Assembly (NCBI GenBank): GCA_965249175.1
Contig: OZ252227.1
Location: 5,890,001 to 5,954,000 of the forward strand
Direction of reading: 5' to 3'
Length of the DNA: 64,000 nucleotides
DNA from: CAZYFH01 sp965249175
GTDB taxonomy: Bacteria; Acidobacteriota; Vicinamibacteria; Vicinamibacterales; UBA8438
Positions 46,230 to 54,923 of this stretch are shown one piece after another (the first letter of the stretch is position 1; the number at the start of each line of letters is the position of its first letter). The notes below the pieces were generated by a model, which searched no databases, was not told where the DNA came from, and saw nothing but the letters and a program-made list of their open reading frames with translations. Position numbers and translations under genes: made by a program.

Positions 46230-47585
46230 CTACGGGTTCGCTGCGCGACGGTAGATGCTGTGTACGACACGCGGTGGGGTGAGCGGATAGTGGCGCAGAA
46301 GACGCCGAAACGCCTCCCAGGTCAGGTGGGCTGTTCGCGAGCGCCGACTCAGCCAGGTCCGCCACCGGCGTTCAACCTGCCGGTGGAAGTTGGCTAACGC
46401 GCGCGCATTGCCGGTCACGCCGTAATACTGGTAGTGACCGCGCAGTTGCTGATTCAGCCCCGCCTGTTGGTCCGCCACGCGTTGATGCCGGTGGACTCGG
46501 CACCACCGACCAATGCGCTGCAGCGCCCGACTGAGACGACCGGAGGCCGTCGTGCGCCGCACCACCCAGCGGCCCGTCCGGGACCGCCCCCAGAAGTGGG
46601 TAAAGCCCAGGAGGTCGAAGGCCTGGCCCGGGTCCGGGTGGGCCCCCCGCCGCGGCCGGTGGAAGTCCACCAGTCGCGTCTTCTCCGGGTGGAGGGTCAG
46701 ACCGTACTTCCCGAAACGTTTCGGGAGCACGGCCAGTACCCGCCGCGCGTCGTCCTCGTATTCGAAGCCCAGCACCGCATCGTCGGCGTAGCGCACCAAG
46801 AAGGCACGCCCCCGCAGGCGCGGGCAGACACACTGGTCAAACCAGGTGTCCAGGACTTCGTGGAGGAAGACGTTCGAAAGCAGCGGGCTGACCACGCCGC
46901 CCTGGGGAGTGCCCTGGTCCGGATACCAGACCTGGCCCTCTTCCATGACGCCGGCTCGTAGCCACTTCCCGATGGCGCGCCGCAGCACGCCGTCACGCAC
47001 CCGTTGGTCCAGCACCTGCCGCAGCTGCGCATGGTCGACGCTGTCGAAGAAGTGCTGGATGTCAAGGTCGACCACCCACCCTCCCCCGATGTCCATGAGC
47101 CCTCGCCACGCCGCCTCGAGCGCGTGGTGCGCACGACGCCCCGGCCGGAACCCGTACGAGCAGGGCAGAAAGTCCTGTTCATAGATCGGGTCCAACGCCA
47201 TGACCACCGCGCGCTGCAGGACTTTGTCCTCCAGCGTCGGAATGCCAATAGGGCGTGTCTGATTGCCCGCACCCGCTTTGGGGATGTGTACCCGACGCAC
47301 GGCCGGCGCCTGATACCGGCCGGACTTGAACCGGGCCAGCAAGCTGGTCAGATTCGCCTCCAACGCGGTCTCATACTGCGCCGCCGTCACCCCGTCCACC
47401 CCCGCCGCGCCACGCTTGCGCGTGCGACGATACGCCTCCCGGAGCCAGCCCACGTCGATGAGGTGGGCCAGCGTCGTGAGCACCTGCTTTGGCGTCTGCC
47501 TCGCCAGGGTCGCTATCTTCCCTTGTTTCGTTGAGATGGTTTCACGGCTCGATGTCCGTGGCATCTGTCCCTCCGGAAGTTCCAT
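46230..47585 (-). CDS. ltrA: Group II intron reverse transcriptase/maturase
   Basis: The ATG at 47585 with GGAGG about seven bases upstream gives 451 residues. RT motifs run in order: LREAYRRTRKRGAAGVDGVT, RPIGIPTLEDKVLQRAV, CSYGFRPGRRAHHAL, DLDIQHFFDSVDH (first catalytic Asp), GTPQGGVVSPLLSN and VRYADDAVLGF (YADD at 266-269). A thumb/maturase X region follows and ends IYRRAANP. No HNH endonuclease domain is present. The catalytic residues are intact. The enzyme assists intron splicing and copies the intron into DNA. Confidence 0.9.
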   Translation of the reverse strand: MELPEGQMPRTSSRETISTKQGKIATLARQTPKQVLTTLAHLIDVGWLREAYRRTRKRGAAGVDGVTAAQYETALEANLTSLLARFKSGRYQAPAVRRVHIPKAGAGNQTRPIGIPTLEDKVLQRAVVMALDPIYEQDFLPCSYGFRPGRRAHHALEAAWRGLMDIGGGWVVDLDIQHFFDSVDHAQLRQVLDQRVRDGVLRRAIGKWLRAGVMEEGQVWYPDQGTPQGGVVSPLLSNVFLHEVLDTWFDQCVCPRLRGRAFLVRYADDAVLGFEYEDDARRVLAVLPKRFGKYGLTLHPEKTRLVDFHRPRRGAHPDPGQAFDLLGFTHFWGRSRTGRWVVRRTTASGRLSRALQRIGRWCRVHRHQRVADQQAGLNQQLRGHYQYYGVTGNARALANFHRQVERRWRTWLSRRSRTAHLTWEAFRRLLRHYPLTPPRVVHSIYRRAANP

Positions 47586-48330
47586 AGTCCGACCTCCGCC
47601 TTCCCTCCATGGGGTCCCCTGGGGTGGGTTCCCCCACTTCACCGGTACTATGCAGAGGCTCCGACGTCTCGCCTCCCCGCGTCGCTTCGTTGCCTTCGCT
47701 CGGCGGTGCCATCCTGACGCCTCTTCCTTCGCTCCCTGCCCGCATGGGCGTCACGCGTCCAGGGCCCGGACCATTTCTTCAGCGGCGCCCGTCGACCGCT
47801 TCTCCAGGATGGAGAGCACGAGACCTCCCAGGTTCCTGGGGAACCCCCCTGTGTACATGCCCCGCTCTTCGACCCCGGCGGACCCCACGACCCTGGCCAC
47901 GGCGGGCCGTACGATGCTGCCTTCCGCTCAGAAAACGGCGTCGGCTCCGCAATCAGTTTCCTTTCGAGGCTCAATCACGCGGCCTGCACACGCCCTGTGT
48001 ACGCTTCGCAGCCGGGGTCGCCCCCGGACCACGCAACACTCGGTTCCGGCTGGTGCCTACCCTTTGCCGGGACAGGATTTCCACCTGCTGGGTTCCTCTA
48101 GAAAGTTTCCGTCATGTCGTAAGAGCTACATGGCTTCCCCTCTCTCCAGGCTTTACCTGGCGCAATTTCCGCGGAAACGTCCTGGTCGGACGCCGTGGTC
48201 GACCGTGGCCGCCAGAGCACGTCGATCGCATACGCGAGGTCGAGACGCTCGCCGTACCAGTGCGGGGCAGCCACCGCTCGTTGTCGGCCGTCGCAGCGGA
48301 GCTCTGACTGGTGTCCCGAGCGGCGCGGAA

Positions 48331-48639
48331 TCATGCAGACCGCTGTCGTGGCTCGACAGCGCGCTCGATTGCGCGCGCCTGCGCGATCTCCGTGACACGC
48401 AGGTCGTAGGCGGTCTGCAGGTTGAGCCACGAGCGAGCATCTCCGCCAAAGAACCGCGCAAGGCGCAGGGCCGTGTCGGGTGTGACACCGCGGCGCTCGA
48501 GTGCGACGTCGTTGATGCGCGAGCCAGGCACACCGAGCCGCTTGGCAAGAGCATTCACGCTCATCTTCAACGGTTTCAGATAGTCCTCCCGCAGCACCTC
48601 ACCTGGATGTACGGGGCGCATGCCATACCTGAATCCCAT
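48331..48639 (-). CDS. higA: Antitoxin HigA
   Basis: The 102-residue protein starts at an ATG with GAGGAG upstream and ten bases after the toxin stop. It shows MRPVHPGEVLREDYLKPLKM, the HTH ALAKRLGVPGSRINDVALER and PDTALRLARFFGGDARSWLN, then the normal C-terminal extension LQTAYDLRVTEIA. It neutralises HigB and, as a DNA-binding protein, should repress the operon through the palindrome ahead of higB. Confidence 0.9.
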   Translation of the reverse strand: MGFRYGMRPVHPGEVLREDYLKPLKMSVNALAKRLGVPGSRINDVALERRGVTPDTALRLARFFGGDARSWLNLQTAYDLRVTEIAQARAIERAVEPRQRSA

Positions 48640-48649
48640 TCCGTTCTCC

Positions 48650-48928
48650 TCAGTGATAGTCGACAATCTCGACATCTGCCGGGCCTGACGCCGTCCAGTG
48701 AAAGCACACGCGCCACTGCTCGTTGATCCGGATGCCGTAGCGGCCCGCGCGGTTCCCGCTGAGCTTCTCCAATCGGTTGCCCGGAGGGGATCGCAGAAAG
48801 TCGAGCGTCTCCGCCGCGTCAAGTTGAGCGAGCCTTCGGGTGGCGACCTTCAGGATCGACCTGAAACGCTTCGAGCGACCTGTTGCGAACAAGGCTTGCA
48901 TCTGGGCACATCGGAAGCTCTTGATCAC
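48650..48928 (-). CDS. higB: Toxin HigB (RelE-superfamily mRNA interferase)
   Basis: I choose the GTG at 48928, which gives 92 residues, the usual HigB length, with GGAG seven bases upstream; an ATG at 48946 would overlap the operator. The protein shows VIKSFRCAQMQALFATGRSK, LAQLDAAETLDFLRSPPGNRLEKL and RYGIRINEQWRVCFHW, ending EIVDYH, all typical of the family. HigB cleaves ribosome-bound mRNA. It is the first gene of the toxin-antitoxin operon, the usual order for HigBA. Confidence 0.88.
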   Translation of the reverse strand: MIKSFRCAQMQALFATGRSKRFRSILKVATRRLAQLDAAETLDFLRSPPGNRLEKLSGNRAGRYGIRINEQWRVCFHWTASGPADVEIVDYH

Positions 48929-48946
48929 CTCTGCGCTCCAGTGCAT

Positions 48947-48966
48947 ACCGTTTACCGGTGAACGGT
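48947..48966. promoter_or_regulatory. higBA operator: Operator-like palindrome upstream of higB
   Basis: ACCGTTTACCGGTGAACGGT is a 20-base inverted repeat with one mismatched pair, 18 bases before the GTG of higB. Its position and symmetry fit binding of a HigA dimer, giving autorepression. The site also separates higBA from the TPR remnant on the other strand. Confidence 0.6.
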
Positions 48967-48986
48967 AAGCACGCAGGCGCACGCCG

Positions 48987-49375
48987 GCGTCGCTGGGTGG
49001 TCTCGGTCAACACGACGCCGCAGTTGACGCGCTCAGACAGGCCGTGGCGGCGGCGCCCGACGACCCGGTCCTTCAGGCGTTCCTTGGTTGGGCACTGGGA
49101 CTCGCCGGACAGCGAGAGGAGGCGCTTGCGTTTCTTCGCAGCCTGGAGAAACGACGGGCCGACTCGTACGTTTCGGCCTTGATCCTCGCGCGGGTCTGCG
49201 TTGCCCCGGGCGAGTCCGAGCGAGCCGTGCCTGGCTGCAGCAAGGGCTAGTGGAACGAGACCTGCTGATGTCGGAGATTGCGTTCATGTACTACTTTGAC
49301 CCCCTCCGCGACGACCCCCGGTTCCAGGCCATCCTCCGCAGCATGAATTTCCCCTCCCTGCCAGCCGCCATCTAA
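48987..49375 (+). pseudogene. TPR-protein C-terminal remnant, frameshifted
   Basis: The first frame gives a TPR-like helix pair (SLGGLGQHDAAVDALRQAV, LQAFLGWALGLAGQREEALA) and ends at TAG 49248-49250. A second frame takes over near 49230 with AWLQQGLVERDLLMSEIAF and ends at DPRFQAILRSMNFP. The ending is typical of TPR-tailed Ser/Thr kinases and adenylate cyclases. Everything upstream has been lost where higBA begins. Confidence 0.65.
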
Positions 49376-49403
49376 GCGTCGCGACCGCCGCGCGCGGAGA
49401 ACC

Positions 49404-49423
49404 GGCAGGCCTGAAGGCCTGCC
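49404..49423. repeat. Hairpin repeat GGCAGGCCT-GA-AGGCCTGCC
   Basis: This perfect nine-base inverted repeat with a GA loop, followed by CTACG, is the longer relative of the hairpin at 44131-44148 in opposite orientation. It lies just ahead of repeat copy 2. Confidence 0.6.
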
Positions 49424-49437
49424 CTACGTACTAGAGC

Positions 49438-49464
49438 GTAGCCGCTGCGGTCCGCGATCTACAG
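49438..49464. repeat. Dispersed repeat, copy 2
   Basis: GTAGCCGCTGCGGTCCGCGA and the following bases match copy 1 at 46011-46036 with one insertion and one substitution. It lies between the hairpin repeat and the end of the ABC permease/M1 gene. Confidence 0.55.
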
Positions 49465-49473
49465 TGGCCTCGC

Positions 49474-52400
49474 CTACCCGCCGGCCGCGCTCACATCCGA
49501 CAGGTTGTTGTCCGGGTTGCGATCGATCAGCTTCGTGAACGGATCGATGCCCGCTCGCTGCGGCTCCTCGTCGACGACGAGCTCGAAGACAGCTTCGCCC
49601 GCATCGATGCGCCGCTTCTCCAGCACGAGCAGCTTGCCGTCGGGTGAGGATCCCGGTTCGCGCGCGCCGAACACCGCAAGGTCGATCCAGTCGTCGACCG
49701 GCACCTCGCGTTCGACACCCTGCCCGTCAGCGCGAAACTTCTGCGCTTCCACCTCCAGCCTGACGAGATAGGTCCCGTCGGGCCGGGGCTCGTAGGTCGC
49801 CTCGACCAGGCGATTGTCGTAGAGCGTGATCGTCTCGAAGAGATCTTCGATGATGGACTCGTACTCCGGCGGCACTACCTCGCGCACATAGGACAGGAAC
49901 TCGCGCGCGTAGGTGTAGGGCGGCTCCTGAAACCCGACCGCGGCGACATAGCGCGCCAGGGCGGCGTTCAGCACGTCCTCCCCGACATAGTCGCGCAGCG
50001 CGTACATCACCAGGCTGCCCTTGCGATAGTGGATGTAGCCCTGGTTCTCGACCAGCAGCAGCGGGAGCTCCTCGATGAGCTCGCCCCCGCGCGACCCCAG
50101 ATAGTTGTCCAGCTCGTATTTGAGAAACCGCCGCATCTGCTCGCGGCCGTACTCGCGTTCCATGATCATCAACGCCGAGTATTGAGACATGGTTTCCGAC
50201 AGCACCGTCGAGCCCTGCAGGTTGCCGCCGATGACCTGGTGCGCCCACCACTGGTGGGCCACTTCGTGGGCGGTGACATAGAACACGTAGTCGATGGCGT
50301 CCTCGTCCTCGTCGTCGAGCTTGGCGATGAAGCCGATCGACTCGGAGAACGGGATCGTGTTGGGCAACGACTGCGCGAAGCGCGCGTAGCGCGGAAACTC
50401 GACGATCCGCAGCTGCCTGTGCTGATACGGGCTGAACTGGCTCGACAAGTAATCGAGGGACTTCTTCACGCCGTCGATCATCCGGTCGACGTTGTAGGGG
50501 TGCGCCTCGTCGTAGTAGATCTCGATCGCCACGTCGTTCCACCGGTCCCGCGCGACCTCCCAGTCGGCGGACAGATAGGCGACCATCCCGAGAATCTGCG
50601 TGTCCATTTTGTAATGGAAATACCGACGCCCCGCCTCCTCCCACTCACGCTGCAGATAGCCGGGCGCCAGCGCGATCTGGTCGGTGCTCGTGGAGACGAC
50701 GGTCTCGAAATCAATCCAATCCGATTCGCCGGTGATGTAGTGGCGGCGTCTCGCCGCGACATCATCGATGAACGGCATCCGCTGAATCGGGACCAGCCCC
50801 AGCTTGCGGCGCTCGTTGGGATCGCCCAGCTCGCCGCCCCGCGAATACCCGATCCGCGGGAAGTACTGGAGGTTGTTGATGAAGGTGCCGTTCTCGACCA
50901 CGTTGATGTTGGACCCGCTGGTCACGAATCCCGGGTTCTCAATCGCGACGTCGAAGACCAGCTCCATCGTCGCACCGGGTGCGAGCGGGTCGGCCATCTC
51001 GTAGATCCGGTACCCCAGCATCTCGTCGTCGAGGGTCAGCTCCAGACCCGGCGCCTCGATCGCACGCACCGTCACGAGTGGGTTGACCGTGATGTGGAGC
51101 GCCGGCACCGGCGAGGCGGTCTTGTTGCGCAGGGTGTAGCGGCCGCGGATATCGACCGCACGGCGCTCGGGATAGATATCCACGTCGGCGTAGAGCGCGG
51201 TGATGCGCGGCTGCGGAAGCTCCTCGTATTGTTTGTATTCGCGCTCGTACTCGGCCTGCCGCCCTTCCTGGACGTCGCTGGGCAGATACGCGTTCACGAC
51301 GTTGGTGTTGTAGAAGATGTAACTGCCCGTGACCACGAAGCCGAGCGTGACCGCGGCGAGCGTGCCGGCGACCGCCTGTGTGAATCGCTGGCGGGCCAGC
51401 CGTAGGCGATCTCGAAGGCTCACGGCCACGCCCCGGACCCAGAGCGTGTGGATCCCCACCGCCAGGATGCCGGCGCCCAACACCCAGTAGACATAAAACC
51501 ACGTGAGCGGCGTTACGAAGTGGCCGAACCCGTTCATGTCGGAGTAGGGCGCGAACGGTGCGCTGCCGTACTGATAGAGGTTGTGGTCGAAGCCCCAGGC
51601 CGAGAGCACGGGGCCGCTGATGAAGTACACGATCATCAGCAGGAACCCCGCGTATTTGCTGTTGGTCACGACCTGGAGGAACACCGCCAGTACGGCGGCG
51701 AGCAGATACGGGATGCCGGCGACGAGGAAGAGGCCGCGCAGATAGAGCCCGACCTCGAAATCCGTGTAGCCGCGGTACGCCTGAATGCCCATCCCGGTGA
51801 GAATTGTCGTGATCAGTAGCGCCGCGACGACGAACAGCAGGGCCAGGACCTTCGCGCCCCAGATGACCCAGTTGGGCGTCGGCAGCGCATCGAACACCTC
51901 GTTGAGCTTCATCGTCCGTTCGCGCCAGACCAGCTCGCCGCTGTAGAACGTCAGGATGATGAACACGAACAGGAACCCGCTCTGCAGGATGCTGATCATC
52001 AGATGCGTCACTGGGTACACGAGTGTCCCGAACATCTGATCGAGCACCGTTGAGTTGCCGATCATGTTGAGCACGCCGAAGGCCAGGATGACGAGAAACC
52101 CGACCGACTTCGCCACGCCGGCCACCTCCAACCGCGCTTGCCGCGCGAGCTGCCGGACGCCGGAGAACTGCAACACGACACGCGGTGGAGACGCCGGGAC
52201 GGGCGCCATCACATTCGTCTCGTCCGGCACCACGTCTTCAGCGCGTTGCCGCCGTTTGCGCGCATGGCGGCTCTCGACGACCGTGAACGAGAATCGGGCG
52301 TAGGTGAGGGCGAAGACCGCGAGCCCGATCCCCATGACGACGAGCCGGTTCGCGACGAGCGCGCCATCGAGCGGGAGGAGCAGCGTGTTGCGGTCGGCGA

Positions 52401-53073
52401 CGGTCCAGTACCGCGTGGCCACGGCGAAGGCCCCACCCCCGAACGGGTCGAGCATGGCGGCGAGCGTCTCGTTCTCGACGTCCGAGAGCAGATTGCCCGC
52501 GATCGCGTACGCGACGAACAATCCGACGACGCCGGCGTAGGTGGCCACGAGACTCCGCGTCATCGTCGCCAACCCGAACAGCAAGCTCCCGGTGAACACG
52601 GTGTTCGGCACCACGAAGACCGCCAGCCCGAACAGATACGGCCCGAGCATGAGCGGCCCCACCCGCTCCGGCTCGAGCCACGGCATCAGGCCGCCGAGCA
52701 TTACCCCGAGGGCGACCGGCGCCGAGACGGCTAGCGCAACGACGAGTGCGCCCGCGAACCGGCCGAGGAGGTAGTCGCGTTTCCGAACCGGCGTGGAGAA
52801 GAACAGCTCCTGTGTGCCCGCCTCGTGATCCCGCACCACAGGACTGGCGACGAAGGCGGTCGTGATAAAGACCCCCAGCAAGCTCATGAACATGAGGAGC
52901 TGCATGATCACGAAGGGGGCGTTGCGGTTGACATTGCCGATGGAGCCCCCGATGGCGACGGCATCGGTGGACACCGCAAGAAACGTCATCAAGAAGAAGA
53001 GCGCGCCGGCAATCCAGAAGACCGGCTGCCGAAGCTGGTAACGCAACTCGAAACGGAAGATCTCAGCGAGCAT
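49474..53073 (-). CDS. ABC-2 type permease fused to M1-family aminopeptidase
   Basis: The 1199-residue protein begins as an ABC-2 permease (MLAEIFRFELRYQLRQPVFW; six helices to about residue 260). A cytoplasmic linker and a second permease-like half (about 300-570, with FIILTFYSGELVWRERTMKL) follow, then a large M1 peptidase. The zinc motif HEVAHQWWAHQ lies near residues 933-943, with the downstream Glu in SETMSQYSALM. M1 enzymes trim N-terminal residues. The fusion suggests export and processing of a peptide, or an ABC channel gated by a peptidase. It pairs with the ATPase six bases upstream. Confidence 0.88.
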   Translation of the reverse strand: MLAEIFRFELRYQLRQPVFWIAGALFFLMTFLAVSTDAVAIGGSIGNVNRNAPFVIMQLLMFMSLLGVFITTAFVASPVVRDHEAGTQELFFSTPVRKRDYLLGRFAGALVVALAVSAPVALGVMLGGLMPWLEPERVGPLMLGPYLFGLAVFVVPNTVFTGSLLFGLATMTRSLVATYAGVVGLFVAYAIAGNLLSDVENETLAAMLDPFGGGAFAVATRYWTVADRNTLLLPLDGALVANRLVVMGIGLAVFALTYARFSFTVVESRHARKRRQRAEDVVPDETNVMAPVPASPPRVVLQFSGVRQLARQARLEVAGVAKSVGFLVILAFGVLNMIGNSTVLDQMFGTLVYPVTHLMISILQSGFLFVFIILTFYSGELVWRERTMKLNEVFDALPTPNWVIWGAKVLALLFVVAALLITTILTGMGIQAYRGYTDFEVGLYLRGLFLVAGIPYLLAAVLAVFLQVVTNSKYAGFLLMIVYFISGPVLSAWGFDHNLYQYGSAPFAPYSDMNGFGHFVTPLTWFYVYWVLGAGILAVGIHTLWVRGVAVSLRDRLRLARQRFTQAVAGTLAAVTLGFVVTGSYIFYNTNVVNAYLPSDVQEGRQAEYEREYKQYEELPQPRITALYADVDIYPERRAVDIRGRYTLRNKTASPVPALHITVNPLVTVRAIEAPGLELTLDDEMLGYRIYEMADPLAPGATMELVFDVAIENPGFVTSGSNINVVENGTFINNLQYFPRIGYSRGGELGDPNERRKLGLVPIQRMPFIDDVAARRRHYITGESDWIDFETVVSTSTDQIALAPGYLQREWEEAGRRYFHYKMDTQILGMVAYLSADWEVARDRWNDVAIEIYYDEAHPYNVDRMIDGVKKSLDYLSSQFSPYQHRQLRIVEFPRYARFAQSLPNTIPFSESIGFIAKLDDEDEDAIDYVFYVTAHEVAHQWWAHQVIGGNLQGSTVLSETMSQYSALMIMEREYGREQMRRFLKYELDNYLGSRGGELIEELPLLLVENQGYIHYRKGSLVMYALRDYVGEDVLNAALARYVAAVGFQEPPYTYAREFLSYVREVVPPEYESIIEDLFETITLYDNRLVEATYEPRPDGTYLVRLEVEAQKFRADGQGVEREVPVDDWIDLAVFGAREPGSSPDGKLLVLEKRRIDAGEAVFELVVDEEPQRAGIDPFTKLIDRNPDNNLSDVSAAGG

Positions 53074-53079
53074 GGGCGT

Positions 53080-53964
53080 CTACGCGGCGGCGCCGGCCTC
53101 GGATAGCGTCGAGAAATAGACGTCGGTCAGCTCGGTCTCGGCGCGCTCGAATCCGTCCGCGGGGCGTTCGTCGGCATACACGTGGATCACGGTCCGGCCG
53201 CCTGCCAACCGGGTCGAGATGATCATGTGGTCGCGCTCGTAGTTGGGAAGCTCGTCTCGTCCGACGACCTTCCTCCAGATCCGGCCCTCGAGTCGCGCGA
53301 TCGCCTCGGCGGGATCACCCGTCAGCAGCACGTGCCCCTTTGCGATGATGGCCATCTGGCTGCAGAGATCGCTGACGTCTGCCACGATGTGCGTCGAGAG
53401 GATCACCACGAGGTTCTCGCCGATCTGCGACAGCAGGTTCTGAAAGCGGAGCCGCTCGGTCGGGTCGAGACCAGCGGTCGGCTCGTCGACGATGATCAGC
53501 TTGGGATCGCCCAGCAGCGCCTGCGCGATACCAAACCGCTGCTTCATGCCGCCGGAGAACGTCTCGAGTCGCTTCTTGCGGACGTCCCACAGATTGGTCT
53601 GCTGGAGCAGCGCCTCGACCGTTTCCTTCGTGTGCGACTGCGGGACGCCCTTGAGCACCGCGAGGTGGCTCAGCATCGCTTGCGCGGAAATCTTTGGATA
53701 GACGCCAAACTCCTGCGGCAGATACCCTAGCAACCGACGGACCTGCTCCTTCTCTCGCAGCACGTCGAGGTCGTCGAGCATGATGCGGCCGCTGTCCGGC
53801 TCCTGCAGCGTCGCGATCGTCCGCATCAGCGTGCTCTTGCCAGCGCCGTTCGGTCCCAGCAGCCCGAACATGCCGGTCGGAATCCGCAGCGAGACATCAC
53901 GCAGCGCGCGCACCCCGCCCGGGTAGGTCTTGGACAGGTGCTCGATGGTCAGTACGCGACTCAT
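53080..53964 (-). CDS. ABC transporter ATP-binding protein
   Basis: From the ATG at 53964 (AAGGAG upstream) the 294-residue protein has Walker A in GLLGPNGAGKSTLM, the signature SGGMKQRFG, Walker B in PKLIIVDEPTAGLDP and the His switch in VILSTHIVADV. It belongs to the ABC-2 type exporter ATPases (DrrA/CcmA-like). Its partner is the permease/M1 protein directly downstream. Residues after about 225 form a regulatory extension. Confidence 0.9.
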   Translation of the reverse strand: MSRVLTIEHLSKTYPGGVRALRDVSLRIPTGMFGLLGPNGAGKSTLMRTIATLQEPDSGRIMLDDLDVLREKEQVRRLLGYLPQEFGVYPKISAQAMLSHLAVLKGVPQSHTKETVEALLQQTNLWDVRKKRLETFSGGMKQRFGIAQALLGDPKLIIVDEPTAGLDPTERLRFQNLLSQIGENLVVILSTHIVADVSDLCSQMAIIAKGHVLLTGDPAEAIARLEGRIWRKVVGRDELPNYERDHMIISTRLAGGRTVIHVYADERPADGFERAETELTDVYFSTLSEAGAAA

Positions 53965-54061
53965 GGCCGGCTCCTTCGTATCCGTGCTCGACGACGAACA
54001 CTCTGATTCTACGAGGTTGCACGTGGCGTTGTTCGCCCGCACGCACGAGGACCGCAGGGGG

Positions 54062-54916
54062 TCAGAGGGCGCGACGGTGGTAGAGGCGGAGGGCGATGAG
54101 CAACAACACGATCACGTAGGCGACCGCCCACGCGACCATCATGGCGCTCGGCGGCAACATCGTGGCGAACGGAGGGCCCGGCAGGCCGCGCGCTACCGGC
54201 GGCAGCATCTCGAACGCGGCCAGGCGCCACATCGCGTCTGTCGGGCTCAGCAGGCTGGCCAGTGTCCCGATGTTGCGCACCGCGACGCGAGCCCCGTCGG
54301 TCGTTACCACCTGGAGGCCGATCTGCTCGACCCACCCGCCAATGAACGCGATCCCGAACACGCCGAACGCCACCAGGCCGTTCGCCACGGTACCGAGGCG
54401 GGCGCCGCCGGCGATCGATACGGTCAGCATGACGGTGGCGCCGAGCAGCATGAGGGGGAACGCGCGCTCGATGTTTGGTAGGGTGAACCCGCCTATCACC
54501 CGTGCTGCCACGACCACGCCGCCAGCCGTGACGAGCAGGAAGAGCGCCACGAGCACCGAGTACGCGGCCCATTTGCCGACGACGATCTCGGCGCGCCGGA
54601 TCGGTTTGGACGCCAGGGTCTGGGCGACCCCGCTGGTGATCTCCCCCGACAACGTGTCGACCGGCAGCAGCACAGCCGCGGCCAGGGTCAGGAAATTCGC
54701 TACATATAGCCCCGCGATGGTCATGAAGTGGAGCCCGGCCTGGTTTTGGAGCCGCTCCCAGGGTGTGTCGACCTCGTCAATGCTGCCCGCGACGAACCAG
54801 AACCCCGTCGCGAAGCAAATGACGAACACCAGCGCGCTCGCCAAACCGGCGGGCACGACGCGGCGACGATACGCCTCGATCAGCGTCAACTGCCCGATCG
54901 TCAGCACCGTACGCAT
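54062..54916 (-). CDS. ABC-2 type permease
   Basis: The 284-residue protein starts MRTVLTIGQLTLIEAYRRRV and has six predicted helices, for example GLASALVFVICFATGFWFV, VLVALFLLVTAGGVVVAA and MLLGATVMLTVSIAGGA, with ITSGVAQTLASKPIRRAEIV as the coupling region between. It is the membrane partner of the ATPase seven bases upstream in transcription order. The cargo is unknown. Confidence 0.85.
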   Translation of the reverse strand: MRTVLTIGQLTLIEAYRRRVVPAGLASALVFVICFATGFWFVAGSIDEVDTPWERLQNQAGLHFMTIAGLYVANFLTLAAAVLLPVDTLSGEITSGVAQTLASKPIRRAEIVVGKWAAYSVLVALFLLVTAGGVVVAARVIGGFTLPNIERAFPLMLLGATVMLTVSIAGGARLGTVANGLVAFGVFGIAFIGGWVEQIGLQVVTTDGARVAVRNIGTLASLLSPTDAMWRLAAFEMLPPVARGLPGPPFATMLPPSAMMVAWAVAYVIVLLLIALRLYHRRAL

Positions 54917-54923
54917 ACGTCTT

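Larger units (their letters stand above)
46150..48165 (-). mobile_element. Group II intron with its maturase gene
   Basis: On the minus strand a typical order is seen. There are about 520 structured bases (domains I-III), with the CCAGG-TAAAG-CCTGG hairpin next to the 5' end, then the reverse transcriptase gene in domain IV, then domains V and VI. I place the 5' end at 48165 (UUGCG, close to the GUGYG consensus) and the 3' end near 46150, seven bases from the bulged A of domain VI. Both ends are approximate. The intron is about 2.0 kb and looks complete. Confidence 0.7.

Noticed and set aside
48170..48330. Short minus-strand frame with HWYGERLDLAYAIDVL
   Set aside because: It resembles the tail of an HNH/DUF222-type protein, but only about 40 residues can be seen and I cannot support a named gene; it is noted only as the possible exon of the intron.
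47326..48726. A 466-residue plus-strand frame over the intron
   Set aside because: It spans the structured intron domains I-III and antisense of the maturase, and the protein is Arg/Pro/Ser-rich. Similar frames are often wrongly annotated in group II introns.
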